Shown: positions 47,822-56,263, counted from the stretch's first letter. The stretch: 64,000 nt of DNA from Faucicola sp902506225 (GCA_902506225.1 LR733345.1:2560929-2624928), one strand, 5' to 3'. Numbers and translations are program-made. Notes: generated by a model not told the origin, from the letters alone.

Positions 47822-48475
47822 TCAATTTTTTTTGATAAAACTATCTTGAATTTTTATCGGGATACTATTTTGTTCACATAAATTTTCAAAATCTTTCATA
47901 CAAAATAAAGTACTGGATTCATCATAAAATTTTGCAAGATCATATTGCTTGAATACTAATACGCCACCTTTTTCATTGGTTTGGATACCAAATGATTTAT
48001 CAATAAAATCTTTAAAAGACCATGTATTATTCCATTCATGACAATCCTTTGCCCAGTAATTTTTACCAGCTACAAAGATGAGTAAACTTCGTGAGTTTTT
48101 CACATTACTAAAAGTATTTGTTTTAAGCTTTCTAGCATCTTTTTTAGTCGGTATATCAACACTATCGAAATATCCTGTATCAGCAAAATGAAATATTGCA
48201 AATTTTAATTCTTCAGTTTCATTTAATTTTTTATTAAAATGAAATTCATAGCAATACATGTTTAACCAATCCCAAGCCCAATTTTTCAAAGAGCCTTTAG
48301 TTTCTCCAGGACTAGCGTTGCTAAATTTTGGGTAACCGCCAAAGTATTCTTTAAAGTCATATTTAGTACTAATAAAATGTGCCAAATCCTTAATTCTAGT
48401 TTGATATTCAAATAAAAATCGATACGCTTTTCTTGCAGATAATAATGTTCTATCCATGTCTTCTTGATGCATCAT
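47822..48475 (-). CDS. Uncharacterised 217-aa protein (cluster B)
   Basis: I recognise no family. The protein is rich in aromatic and charged residues (NWAWDWLNMYCYEFHF, LLIFVAGKNYWAKDCHEWNNTWSFKDF) and has no membrane helix or signal peptide. It overlaps the upstream nuclease-like gene by 26 nt, so the two are translationally coupled and probably act together. Confidence 0.6.
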   Translation of the reverse strand: MMHQEDMDRTLLSARKAYRFLFEYQTRIKDLAHFISTKYDFKEYFGGYPKFSNASPGETKGSLKNWAWDWLNMYCYEFHFNKKLNETEELKFAIFHFADTGYFDSVDIPTKKDARKLKTNTFSNVKNSRSLLIFVAGKNYWAKDCHEWNNTWSFKDFIDKSFGIQTNEKGGVLVFKQYDLAKFYDESSTLFCMKDFENLCEQNSIPIKIQDSFIKKN

Positions 48476-49154
48476 AAATGGCTACCTTATCTGAAATTGT
48501 TGATGGGTCAAAATTAATTTCTAAATCTTCAAACCATGATTTTTTATAAAATCCATGTAATTCAAAACCTTTTATCAAATCTTCGAGAATTCTTACATAA
48601 GCATTAATTGGTTGATAATCTAATTGAGCCAGTCTCTCTTTTTCTCTTACCACTTGACTTAAAATGCGACTCCAGTCGGTTTTAAGTATCATAATCAATT
48701 TTCCTTCTTTTTTACTTCTATTTGAGTGTGGATAAGACTCATCTTTAAAATCAAGCAACCCACCTAATTGAATGTAGTACAAGGTTTTACTATCTTTCTC
48801 GAAATTGAGATAATAAGCATTTATTTGGCTTTTAAGTTGACCTTTACACTGTTGCTTTAGGTCGTATCTTTTTGCCTCTATAATCAAATCAAAATCTTCA
48901 AAACGAATAAATACATCTGGTTCGATATAATTACTATTCAATTCATCCTTATCCTTTACACTCCATTTTTCCCAAAAAGAAATAGATTGGATTTCGCCTG
49001 CATATTTAGGTAACTTTTGATGATAAAGAGAATTCCTTAAAATATTCCAGAAAATCTCGCTAGGTAAGTATTTCAACAAATCAAAGATTGTCGCAGTTAG
49101 CGAATCTTCTTTTCTATCAAATTTGCTTTTCCTATGATAAAACGATGAAATCAT
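48450..49154 (-). CDS. PD-(D/E)XK nuclease-like protein (cluster B)
   Basis: A 234-aa protein. An N-terminal KEDSLTATIFDLLKYLP is followed by the nuclease core EPDVFIRFEDFDLIIEAKRYD (about 78-98), giving D-x(n)-E-x-K, the PD-(D/E)XK pattern. It resembles stand-alone nuclease or Mrr-like proteins found in defence islands. It overlaps the 217-aa gene downstream and follows the second half-FtsZ gene by 48 bp. Confidence 0.65.
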   Translation of the reverse strand: MISSFYHRKSKFDRKEDSLTATIFDLLKYLPSEIFWNILRNSLYHQKLPKYAGEIQSISFWEKWSVKDKDELNSNYIEPDVFIRFEDFDLIIEAKRYDLKQQCKGQLKSQINAYYLNFEKDSKTLYYIQLGGLLDFKDESYPHSNRSKKEGKLIMILKTDWSRILSQVVREKERLAQLDYQPINAYVRILEDLIKGFELHGFYKKSWFEDLEINFDPSTISDKVAIYDASRRHG

Positions 49155-49202
49155 GTTCGCCTCAAATTGATTTTAACATTCTCTTATCTATAATCATTTA
49201 CG

Positions 49203-49850
49203 CTAATTGGCAAATAAAAGACCCAACCAGCACCCTTTTTCGCCCTTTTTCCAAAGGGTATTTTCATCTTCAAAATTAACTGCATGATAAAAATCCACAT
49301 GAGTTGCTAGGGACTTTTCCATCAACTCGTCCATTTTGCTAATTTTTTCAAACCCTGTATTAGATGGCACAACCGTACAGGTCAAAATGGTTGTAGCTTC
49401 TGGCAAATTCACCTTATCAAAAATCTGTTTGGTAGCTTGCATGATGCTATCTGTACCAATTGCATGACATTGTTGAAAATGCAATGTTTTACTATTTTTC
49501 AAAACTTCTATTAAATATCGAAAATCAATCCAAATGAACGCATAGTCCGCCACCATTCGCTCAAACATCTTTAGGACCGTTTCAATTTCGTGGCTTTGGC
49601 AATGCAATACGTTATCAGCAATTTCTAGGCACTCATCATCGATTTCATGCGTCTGAATGGCAATCAAAATTTCAGATTCGACTTGCTGTTTGTACCGCAC
49701 TACATCTGCTGAATCGGTTTCGCTATTTGCAAGGTAAAAAGTAATCACGGCTTTATAATTGGGTGTTGTCGCTTGATAGATATCAAGCCAGGCAAATTTT
49801 TCGCCGTTATCGTATTTGGTAATGCTCGGATGAAAAGTGAAATTTTGCAT
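49203..49850 (-). CDS. Half-FtsZ-like protein, 215 aa (cluster B)
   Basis: The sequence parallels the 259-aa protein at 52233 and the first part of the FtsK-like protein at 43823: VITFYLANSET (35-45), ILIAIQTHE (61-69), LEIADNVLHC (75-84), a helix ending in FIWIDFRYL (105-113, the position of the FtsZ T7 loop), then QATKQIFDKVNLPEATTILTCTVV (138-161) and a final CWLGLLFAN strand. In FtsZ terms it runs from the strand before helix H7 to the C-terminal domain. The GGGTGTG GTP-binding half is absent. A genuine GTPase role is excluded if this is right. Confidence 0.5.
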   Translation of the reverse strand: MQNFTFHPSITKYDNGEKFAWLDIYQATTPNYKAVITFYLANSETDSADVVRYKQQVESEILIAIQTHEIDDECLEIADNVLHCQSHEIETVLKMFERMVADYAFIWIDFRYLIEVLKNSKTLHFQQCHAIGTDSIMQATKQIFDKVNLPEATTILTCTVVPSNTGFEKISKMDELMEKSLATHVDFYHAVNFEDENTLWKKGEKGCWLGLLFAN

Positions 49851-49923
49851 TTTGGTGTGCCTAAATTTTGATTTAAAATAATTTTATAGTAGAAGGTAGA
49901 AAAATATTTTATAACTTTGAGGT

Positions 49924-50085
49924 TATGACTATTCCTTTATTATTCATGCTCTTGTCGATGATATCGCCTAAGAATATAAGGGTTTCATCGAGTTGAATGT
50001 TTTAGGCAGATAATAGAGCGATGATCTGTTGATTACAGCCGTGTATGTCGCCAATGGCGTAGGTTTTGGGTATGGTTATTAATTG
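49924..50085 (-). pseudogene. Fragment of a calcineurin-like (Ser/Thr) metallophosphatase
   Basis: The minus strand reads TYAIGDIHGCNQQIIALLSA, a stop, then NIQLDETLIFLGDIIDKS. GDIHG and GDxxDxx are the first two metal-binding motifs of bis(5'-nucleosyl)-tetraphosphatase and PrpA-like phosphatases. An in-frame stop separates them and the remainder of the gene is missing. It lies between the truncated PD-(D/E)XK gene and the second half-FtsZ gene. Confidence 0.7.
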
Positions 50086-50223
50086 TCAATCGAGCAAATG
50101 ATTATCCTTTAAAATCTCATAAAATCTATCAACTTCTTTAATTATACTTTCTGACAAAGTTCCCTTTGGAATCTCAGCCCATACTTCAGGGTTATTATCC
50201 CAATGAGTCGGTTCTAAATCATA

Positions 50224-51330
50224 TCAAATACACCAGACGTTACCTTCAAGTATTACGTTCTTTGGAAGTTGGTGTTGATTGTTTTTAATTGCTTTGGCAA
50301 TTTTATGATATTTTTCAGAGTTTATTTGACTTTCGTTTAAAGTTGAGATTCCAATGAAAAAAGTGGAGTAATTAGTATCTTCAAACTGAATTCTAATATC
50401 GAAATCTGTTAGCCCATCTAGTTTAAATTGTATATTTTGATATCTGTTTTTTGGAAAAATTCCCTGAGTTTCAACGTGATACGATTTATTTTGACTTTTT
50501 AATTTTAATTGTGAAATAAATTCATTCATTAAATTTTTTTTCATTACGTCTATGCTTGAACTGATACTAATAGCAGAACTAATATTTTGAGAATTTAACT
50601 GCATTATTTCTAAAATTTCTGTTTGTTCATTCATATCTTCCATTCCCATAAATTGTTTTTGAATAAATTTGATAAACTGATTTATAAATTCGGTAACGCT
50701 CTGATTTTGGCAATCTTTCTTACATTCAGTCAGCCAATCAACCAACATGGTATAAGTAACATGGCTAAAAACTTTCTCATTTCGCCATATATCTAATACT
50801 TCAGCTTTAACGCTATAGCCGCTTGGTTCACCATATTCAGATAAGTACACTAGATGTTTACACGTAAGATTACGATTTTCTAATTCGTTGTAATAATCTG
50901 TTAATTGGTCTGGCTGATCGCCTGCATAAGGTTTATTTTCAATGCAGATACCAAAAGTTTCGTCACTAATTTTTGCAGATAAATAAATATCCATACGGCG
51001 GTTAGTCTGACTTGCCGTTGTTGTCTGTTCTGTTATAACAGCGGTATTAGATAAATTTGTTAAATAGTTTTGCCATCTTTTATCTTCATGATTATCAATG
51101 TTAGGCAAGCATATCTTTATGAATTTTTCTAAAAATAAGGTCTTTTGCCCATGAGTGCTCTTAGGATTAAGTAAATTGGCTAGAATCCAACTTAGCCCAG
51201 TTTCATTGGTATTGATAAAATCAAACACTGAAAAATCAGGAGCAAGTTGCTCGCCATAAAGCTCTTTTGCGGTTTCTAATGACTTAATTTTGGTATTTAT
51301 TTCATTCAGCAAATTTCGTAAGTTATCCAT
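50224..51330 (-). CDS. PD-(D/E)XK nuclease superfamily protein, C-terminus cut by a stop codon
   Basis: A 368-aa protein of the PDDEXK_4 type: NETGLSWILANLLNPKSTHGQ, RRMDIYLSA (D), FGICIENKPYAGDQPDQLTDYY (E-N-K), then HLVYLSEYG. These match the nuclease core of proteins often found in restriction and defence islands. The gene ends at a TGA (50224-50226), but the same frame continues as YDLEPTHWDNNPEVWAEIP and on to a stop at 50086, so the native protein was about 45 residues longer. It follows the sirtuin gene by 52 bp. Confidence 0.75.
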   Translation of the reverse strand: MDNLRNLLNEINTKIKSLETAKELYGEQLAPDFSVFDFINTNETGLSWILANLLNPKSTHGQKTLFLEKFIKICLPNIDNHEDKRWQNYLTNLSNTAVITEQTTTASQTNRRMDIYLSAKISDETFGICIENKPYAGDQPDQLTDYYNELENRNLTCKHLVYLSEYGEPSGYSVKAEVLDIWRNEKVFSHVTYTMLVDWLTECKKDCQNQSVTEFINQFIKFIQKQFMGMEDMNEQTEILEIMQLNSQNISSAISISSSIDVMKKNLMNEFISQLKLKSQNKSYHVETQGIFPKNRYQNIQFKLDGLTDFDIRIQFEDTNYSTFFIGISTLNESQINSEKYHKIAKAIKNNQHQLPKNVILEGNVWCI

Positions 51331-51382
51331 TGAGATTCCTATTTTAAATAATAAATGAAAGCTTACCCATATTAAATAACTT

Positions 51383-52240
51383 CTAACCTACTATCAGAAG
51401 TTCATCTAAAACAGCTAAGCTATCCAATGCTCCCGTATCCACACTATAGCAATTTGACTTATCAGGTATTTGCGGTTCTCGCAAATTGATACGCAATAAG
51501 CTCACTGATCCGTTAATTGGATGCTTGACCAATTGCTCACTAAAATTTCGCACGCTCGGCACAGCTGTCCCTGCCCCCAATTCAATAATGGCTAGATTGT
51601 TAACTTGCTTTAGCCAAGCCATTAACTTCTGCTCTTTTTCGTCTTGCATCTGCGATTGCCAATGCCAATCACCAAACATCAAAATATTAGGACGAGCCAT
51701 GCCACCACAGTGGGGACAAGTTGGAAAATCATTGATTAGCTGACAATATTCCTTATCGACCACCGGTTTGAAATCATCGGATGACCAAATGTCTTGGGTG
51801 CAATTTTCTAGGCACTGTAACCAATGAATAGAGCCATGACATTCAAAGACATTATCATCTTTAAAGCCGACTTTTTGAAATTCACCATTCACGTTACTAG
51901 TAAACACAAATGAGCCGTTTTTGAGATTTGGCAAAGCGTCTGACCACTCTTTTAATAGGTGAAATCCTTGATGCGGTTCGACTGCTCGATACGCATTGAG
52001 CCTCAAACCATAAAAACCCCACGCCAATTTTGGGTCGGTATAAAAAAGTTCTGGCGTCGCCATATCGACAAAGCTTTTTCCTAGATGCTTGAGCGGTGGA
52101 TAGGCTTTCCAAAATCCTTGGTCACCTCGAAAGTCATGCAAACCAGAATCCACGCCCATCCCTGCGCCAGCTGTGATAAGTAGTCCATCAGCTTGTTTAA
52201 GATGTTCAGCAAAATGGGTTAACTTGGTTGTATTATCCAT
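51383..52240 (-). CDS. Sirtuin (Sir2-family NAD-dependent protein)
   Basis: A 285-aa protein from the ATG at 52240; a longer frame starts at a GTG. The NAD-binding motif GAGMGVDSGLHDFRG lies at 25-39, TSNVNGEF follows, the catalytic His is in ECHGSIHWLQC (about 134), a zinc site uses Cys pairs including CPHCGG, and ARPNILMFGDWHW completes the fold. Complete zinc and His motifs suggest a deacylase or ADP-ribosyl enzyme. NAD-consuming Sir2 domains are common defence effectors. It overlaps the upstream half-FtsZ gene by 8 nt. Confidence 0.88.
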   Translation of the reverse strand: MDNTTKLTHFAEHLKQADGLLITAGAGMGVDSGLHDFRGDQGFWKAYPPLKHLGKSFVDMATPELFYTDPKLAWGFYGLRLNAYRAVEPHQGFHLLKEWSDALPNLKNGSFVFTSNVNGEFQKVGFKDDNVFECHGSIHWLQCLENCTQDIWSSDDFKPVVDKEYCQLINDFPTCPHCGGMARPNILMFGDWHWQSQMQDEKEQKLMAWLKQVNNLAIIELGAGTAVPSVRNFSEQLVKHPINGSVSLLRINLREPQIPDKSNCYSVDTGALDSLAVLDELLIVG

Positions 52241-53012
52241 TTTTATTCCTAGATTCTTGTCGTTTAAGATACTCACGAATTGAATTACCCGCTATTTGCG
52301 ATGGGTCAGGTGTTTTCTTTGGTATATTTTGTTCTATAGTAACTGGTTCAATATCATTTTCTTTATCGGCATAAACCAAAAACATACAGATACAACAACC
52401 CTGATCATCTTTTTCCCAATAATCAAACTCCTCAAACCAATACAATTGATAAAATATATTAGCTGGATCAATGTTTAAATTTTCTTGAAGGCATTCGGTA
52501 ATACACGCCATTTGGTCAAAACCAAAGCTATCGTCAGCAAGCGTATCAACCATGACAGCTTTTAAGAAAAAATCATTTTTTATGGTAGGTAATTTTGCTA
52601 TTAGCTTATCGCAAGCGTTTGCCACATAATTTTTATCAGTGGCAAAACCTTGAATGAATTGGAGATGCTTCCTCTTGTGAATGGCTGACCTTATGTCATT
52701 CCATTCAAAACCCATAAAACTATCATTAAGTACCAATGACTTAAAAGCGAACATAACAATTTCTATTTCATGGGGTAAACAAGTAATTACATTGTCCGCT
52801 AGTTTCAAGCACGCCAAATCTTTACCAGTGCCATTAATCGCTATCAAATAATCCGTTTGCGCCTGTATCCGATAGCGTTGCAAATCCGCCAAATCAACCT
52901 TATCACTTGCCACAAAAAAAGTGACTTCATTTTTGCCATTGGCAATTTTATGTGGTTCATATTTATCGACTTTTACAATGTCACTATCAAATACTGGCGA
53001 ATTATCTTCCAT
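52233..53012 (-). CDS. Half-FtsZ-like protein, 259 aa (cluster B)
   Basis: I chose the ATG at 53012 (ribosome site aaggaat); the frame extends to a TTG at 53045. Residues 28-216 parallel FtsZ from the strand before helix H7 onward: EVTFFVASDK, RYRIQAQTDYLIAIN (47-60), LADNVITCLPHEIEIV, FEWNDIRSAI (102-111, T7-loop position, with E and D retained), then ACDKLIAKLPTI, FLKAVMVDTL and IFYQLYW, ending in CICMFLVYAD. No GTP-binding motif precedes this. The C-terminal 40 residues are a charged tail, as in FtsZ linkers. The gene lies between PP2C and sirtuin. Confidence 0.5.
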   Translation of the reverse strand: MEDNSPVFDSDIVKVDKYEPHKIANGKNEVTFFVASDKVDLADLQRYRIQAQTDYLIAINGTGKDLACLKLADNVITCLPHEIEIVMFAFKSLVLNDSFMGFEWNDIRSAIHKRKHLQFIQGFATDKNYVANACDKLIAKLPTIKNDFFLKAVMVDTLADDSFGFDQMACITECLQENLNIDPANIFYQLYWFEEFDYWEKDDQGCCICMFLVYADKENDIEPVTIEQNIPKKTPDPSQIAGNSIREYLKRQESRNKNG

Positions 53013-53031
53013 TTCACATATTCCTTTTTCT

Positions 53032-53877
53032 TTAATATTTATCAAACCTTACTAAAATTGCGGTTGCATTATCATACGCACGACCTTCAGAGGCATAAAT
53101 CTGTTTGCTTAACTGTTTAAGCCATGCTTGTAAATTAGTATGCTTATCGATACTTTGCCATTTATCGCAAGCCACTAAGTCATGTACGCCATCGGTACAT
53201 ACCACTAAGCAATCATCTGATGAGACCTTTAACGTTTGACTGTCATAAGTAGGCATCGGATTGTTGTCTAAGTCACTATCGGCAATCAAACAATCAGTTA
53301 ACGCATACATAGGACTTGCCATACCGTCTTGGTTATATTCGCCAAAGTCGGCTTGGCGATTTTCATTTTCCGCTTTTTCATCAATCAATTGATTCAGCAA
53401 ATTATGATCACGAGTGATACATCGCCATGTTTTTGTCATAGCTGAAAAATGATAGACACGACTATCACCAATATGTTTGATAACCACAGATGAATTGGTC
53501 TGATTGTCCTTTGCAAACGTTCGATAGACTAAGGCAAGCGTCGCGGATGCCCCATAATAACGTTTTGGCAAGGTTGCCACTTTTTCATAGATTTTTGAAA
53601 TATCCATGACAGCCGATTGATTAGGATTATCTAGGTAAGTTTGCCACAATTGTTTGACCGTCTTCATCGCTTTAAGGCTAGCAACTTGCGAAAGATTGAA
53701 CTGTGAGACACCATCGGATACCGCAACACAAAAGGCGTCATCACATCGATGCACAGGTGTGATACCAAGCGCTTCTTGGTAATAATCATCGACAAAGAAA
53801 AATGCATCTTGCTGCAAGCCGTTGCTGGCAGTGCCTTGAAAGGTCATCGCACAAATCGTAGTGGAGAGTCTGGTCAT
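53032..53877 (-). CDS. PP2C-type Ser/Thr protein phosphatase (cluster B)
   Basis: A 281-aa phosphatase. Metal-site motifs are QQDAFF (about 23), VAVSDGVSQ (about 51), IGDSRVYHF, CTDGVHDL and YDNATAILVRF. The second motif is DGV rather than DGMGG, as in PP2Cs of signalling islands. As the first gene of cluster B, with the next start only 19 bp downstream, it probably sets the phosphorylation state of a partner. No protein kinase gene is present in the window. Confidence 0.87.
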   Translation of the reverse strand: MTRLSTTICAMTFQGTASNGLQQDAFFFVDDYYQEALGITPVHRCDDAFCVAVSDGVSQFNLSQVASLKAMKTVKQLWQTYLDNPNQSAVMDISKIYEKVATLPKRYYGASATLALVYRTFAKDNQTNSSVVIKHIGDSRVYHFSAMTKTWRCITRDHNLLNQLIDEKAENENRQADFGEYNQDGMASPMYALTDCLIADSDLDNNPMPTYDSQTLKVSSDDCLVVCTDGVHDLVACDKWQSIDKHTNLQAWLKQLSKQIYASEGRAYDNATAILVRFDKY

Positions 53878-54166
53878 ATCACAAGTCGAGTAAGAAGGTT
53901 AATCTGATTATAACTGTAAAGTTGGAAAAATATATTCTAGGTTTCTTTATTCGATATAGTTCGTGTTTCGGTAGATTTTATAATCAATAAAATATGTGAA
54001 AAAACTTACCTGCATCCTTTTTAATTAATTCTTGCTACATGACAACTACCAAATACACATGATTGACTTCAATTATGAATACACTATAATCAATACTAAT
54101 AAAAAACTATTTAACCATTAAATAAGTTATAATTTAGTTCTAAATTGATAGTAAATTAGGGTCGTT
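53878..54166. other. Divergent promoter region between cluster B and parA
   Basis: This 289-bp AT-rich gap must hold the promoter of the PP2C operon and that of parA. The parA side contains TTAGTTCTAAAT (54134-54145), whose inverse lies after the partner gene at 55060-55071. The cluster A palindrome was looked for and is not here. Confidence 0.5.
54134..54145 (+). promoter_or_regulatory. Inverted repeat flanking the parA pair, left copy
   Basis: TTAGTTCTAAAT lies 21 bp before the parA ATG; its reverse complement ATTTAGAACTAA is at 55060-55071 after the second gene. The core TTTAGNNCTAAA is itself palindromic. Sites of this sort near partition genes may be binding sites of the small ribbon-helix-helix partner, acting as operator or centromere. 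Confidence 0.45.
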
Positions 54167-54796
54167 ATGATTATTTTGTTAGGTAGTCAAAAGGGTGGCT
54201 GCGGTAAGTCTACAATCGCAATTAACATTGCTTGTAGCTTAGCAAACCTTGGCAAAGATGTGGTCTTAGTAGATGCCGATCCCCAGCAAAGTTCCGCAAA
54301 TTGGGTGAGAGATCGAGATGAAACCAATTTAGCGAAAGTACACTGTGTCCAACGATACGGTGATATCAAAAGTACCCTTAAAGATTTAAATCAGCGCTAT
54401 GCTTACGTGGTTGTTGATGTGGCAGGACATGACAGTAAAGAGCTACGCACTGCGATGTTAGTGGCTGATAAACTCATCGTGCCTTTTAAACCATCGCAGT
54501 TAGATTTAGACACCCTACCCCATTTAACCGAAGTGATTGATCAGGCACTTAGCTTTAATGAGCAATTGCAGTGTTTTGGGCTATTGACCTTAGCACCGAC
54601 TAACCGCGCGAATAAAGAAGTCGTTCAAGCCAAAGAATACTTGAGTGATTTTCCGCTGTTAAACCCATTAACGACCATTATTCACGAGCGTAAAATTTAT
54701 CGCGATGTACTTGCAGAGGGTAAAGGCGTGATAGAGGCAAATAACGCGAAAGCCATTACTGAGTTTGATGCATTGATGAAGGAGTTGGCATTATGA
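54167..54796 (+). CDS. parA: ParA-family partition ATPase
   Basis: A 209-aa protein with the deviant Walker A KGGCGKST (residues 9-16), VDADPQQS (the A' motif), VVVDVAGHD in Walker B position, and VPFKPSQLDLDT. It is a short ParA without an N-terminal DNA-binding domain (type Ib), as found on plasmids and integrative elements. Its stop overlaps the ATG of the small partner gene (ATGA). Confidence 0.88.
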   Translation: MIILLGSQKGGCGKSTIAINIACSLANLGKDVVLVDADPQQSSANWVRDRDETNLAKVHCVQRYGDIKSTLKDLNQRYAYVVVDVAGHDSKELRTAMLVADKLIVPFKPSQLDLDTLPHLTEVIDQALSFNEQLQCFGLLTLAPTNRANKEVVQAKEYLSDFPLLNPLTTIIHERKIYRDVLAEGKGVIEANNAKAITEFDALMKELAL

Positions 54797-55038
54797 TTAA
54801 ACGTCGTACCCAAGCACCCACCTTGACGGAAGATGATTTTGTCAATGGCGTAACTGCTAATTCAGCTGATGAAACGCCAAACCTAGACCCCAAAGCGCCC
54901 CGAAAATTTAAGTCACATACCTTGCCTTTAAATGAGTATGAGTATAACTTATTGGTGGCGCTGGCGGATAAATATGGGCAGACGCATAGCGGGATTATTC
55001 GCTATGCATTAAAACAGTTAGCATTAAAAGACAACTAA
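54793..55038 (+). CDS. Small ribbon-helix-helix-like partition partner
   Basis: An 81-aa protein: a flexible basic N-terminal half (about 1-40) and a C-terminal region KSHTLPLNEYEYNLLVALADKYGQTHSGIIRYALKQLA that fits a ribbon-helix-helix fold. Small partners of this type (ParG or ParB-like) bind the centromere and regulate parA. A perfect 9-bp inverted repeat AAATCAGAA/TTCTGATTT (55037-55063) overlaps the 3' end and may be a terminator or second site. Confidence 0.65.
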   Translation: MIKRRTQAPTLTEDDFVNGVTANSADETPNLDPKAPRKFKSHTLPLNEYEYNLLVALADKYGQTHSGIIRYALKQLALKDN

Positions 55039-55081
55039 ATCAGAACCATATATATTCTGATTTAGAACTAAGATAACGTTA

Positions 55082-56023
55082 GGTAGCGTTCAAAAAACTG
55101 TGTTATTCCCATAAAGTGTCAAATAAAACAGAAATGACACCATGCAATCATTTGATTTTGATGAAGACCTAAAAGCGATCCAATCAGGCAAACCCATCAC
55201 AGGCAGTGATGGGGTACTAGCCCCACTCATCAAACAACTCACCGAAGCTGCCTTATCGGCGGAAATAGACCGCTATCTTGAGCAAAATCCTAGTAGCAAC
55301 CGTCACAACGGTTACAGCAAAAAGACTATCAAATCAGCGGTTGGTAGCTTTGAGCTTGACACACGATGTGACCGCAACGGGGAATTTCATTGGCCAGGAG
55401 TAAACCACTGGTTATCTATGCTCACTGATTTACACAATCGTGGTGTACAAGATATTCTGATTGCCTGTTTTTATAGTCCCAAAGGCTTTGCTGAAGCCAT
55501 ACAGGCTATTTTTCCTAATACTGAGGTGCAACTATGTGTGATTCACCAAATCCGCAATAGCATTCGTTATGTGGCAAGCAAAGATCAAAAAGCTTTCATG
55601 CGTGATTTAAAGCCTGTGTACAAAGCAGTAAATGAAGAATCTGCTGAGTTAGCCCTTGATGAACTTGATAGGCTTTGGGGCAGTAAATACCCTGCTGTGA
55701 TTGCTTCTTGGCGAGACAAATGGCATTTGCTGTCTGCTTATTTTAAGTACCCTGACGCTGTGAGAAAACCCATTTACACAACCAATGCCGCCCTAGCAGT
55801 GCATCGCCAGTTTCGTAAGCTGACTAAAACTAAAGGAGCATTCCTAAACCAAACCAGCTTGCTTAAACTCTTGTATGTTGGTATGTTAAATGCGTCAGAG
55901 AAATGGACAATGCCCATCAATAATTGAGATCAAACGATGATGTAGTTATCTATCCATTTCCCTGGCCGGTTAGTTGATGTGAAGAAACTTTAATTCACCT
56001 GACACAGTTTTTTGAACATTACC
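55082..56023 (+). mobile_element. Degenerate IS256-family element
   Basis: The ends carry GGTA-nn-GTTCAAAAAACTGTGT in inverted orientation (left from 55082, right ending at 56023). The element is 942 bp, shorter than the usual about 1300 bp. No target duplication is visible. It is inserted beside an IS5-type fragment. Confidence 0.75.
55142..55927 (+). pseudogene. IS256-family transposase, internally deleted
   Basis: The 261-aa frame matches the IS256 type at both ends (GVLAPLIKQLTEAAL...GSFELDTRCDRNGEF and WLSMLTDLHNRGVQDILIAC, CVIHQIRNSIRYV, KWTMPINN), but about 110 residues, including the first catalytic Asp region, are missing after DRNGEF. The second catalytic site CVDGLKGF reads CFYSPKGF. 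The frame also ends early: the codon after INN is TGA, with related sequence (IHFPGRLVDVKKL) continuing beyond. It cannot be active. Confidence 0.82.
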
Positions 56024-56089
56024 ACGAGCCTTCAATTTACCAGTCTTGCTTTCATCGCTTTGTTATTGAAAAGATTGTGAACAGGTTCT
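56024..56089 (+). pseudogene. End fragment of an IS5-family element
   Basis: These 66 bp match the reverse complement of 62015-62080, the end of the IS5-type fragment there (last codons FTNLAFIALLLKRL and the terminal AGAACCTGTT), with a few differences. It is a left-over IS end abutting the IS256-type element. Confidence 0.7.
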
Positions 56090-56092
56090 AAT

Positions 56093-56263
56093 ATTCGAAA
56101 TCCAATTTTGGCTTCATTTGCCAGTAAATTATTGCCGTATTGCGGTTTAGGTAGTAGCATTTTGCGAGCATATAGAGCTTATTCTGATATTGAATTGATA
56201 GATGACAAAGAACGAAATTTATTTAAAGCAACAATTAAACGTAAATCAATTCCAAGTAGCTAA
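56093..56263 (+). pseudogene. C-terminal fragment of an AlbA_2/Schlafen-like ATP-binding regulator
   Basis: 57 codons read IRNPILASFASKLLPYCGLGSSILRAYRAYSDIELIDDKERNLFKATIKR then stop. The pattern RNPxLASFxxKLLPYxGxGSGIxRA is the C-terminal ATP-binding region of the widespread putative regulators with an AlbA_2 DNA-binding domain. The 5' remainder is lost at the IS fragment. Confidence 0.65.

Noticed and set aside
46719..53877. Ter-type (TerY-P) stress island
   Set aside because: PP2C is present, but no vWA protein, protein kinase, TerD or TerC gene is seen.
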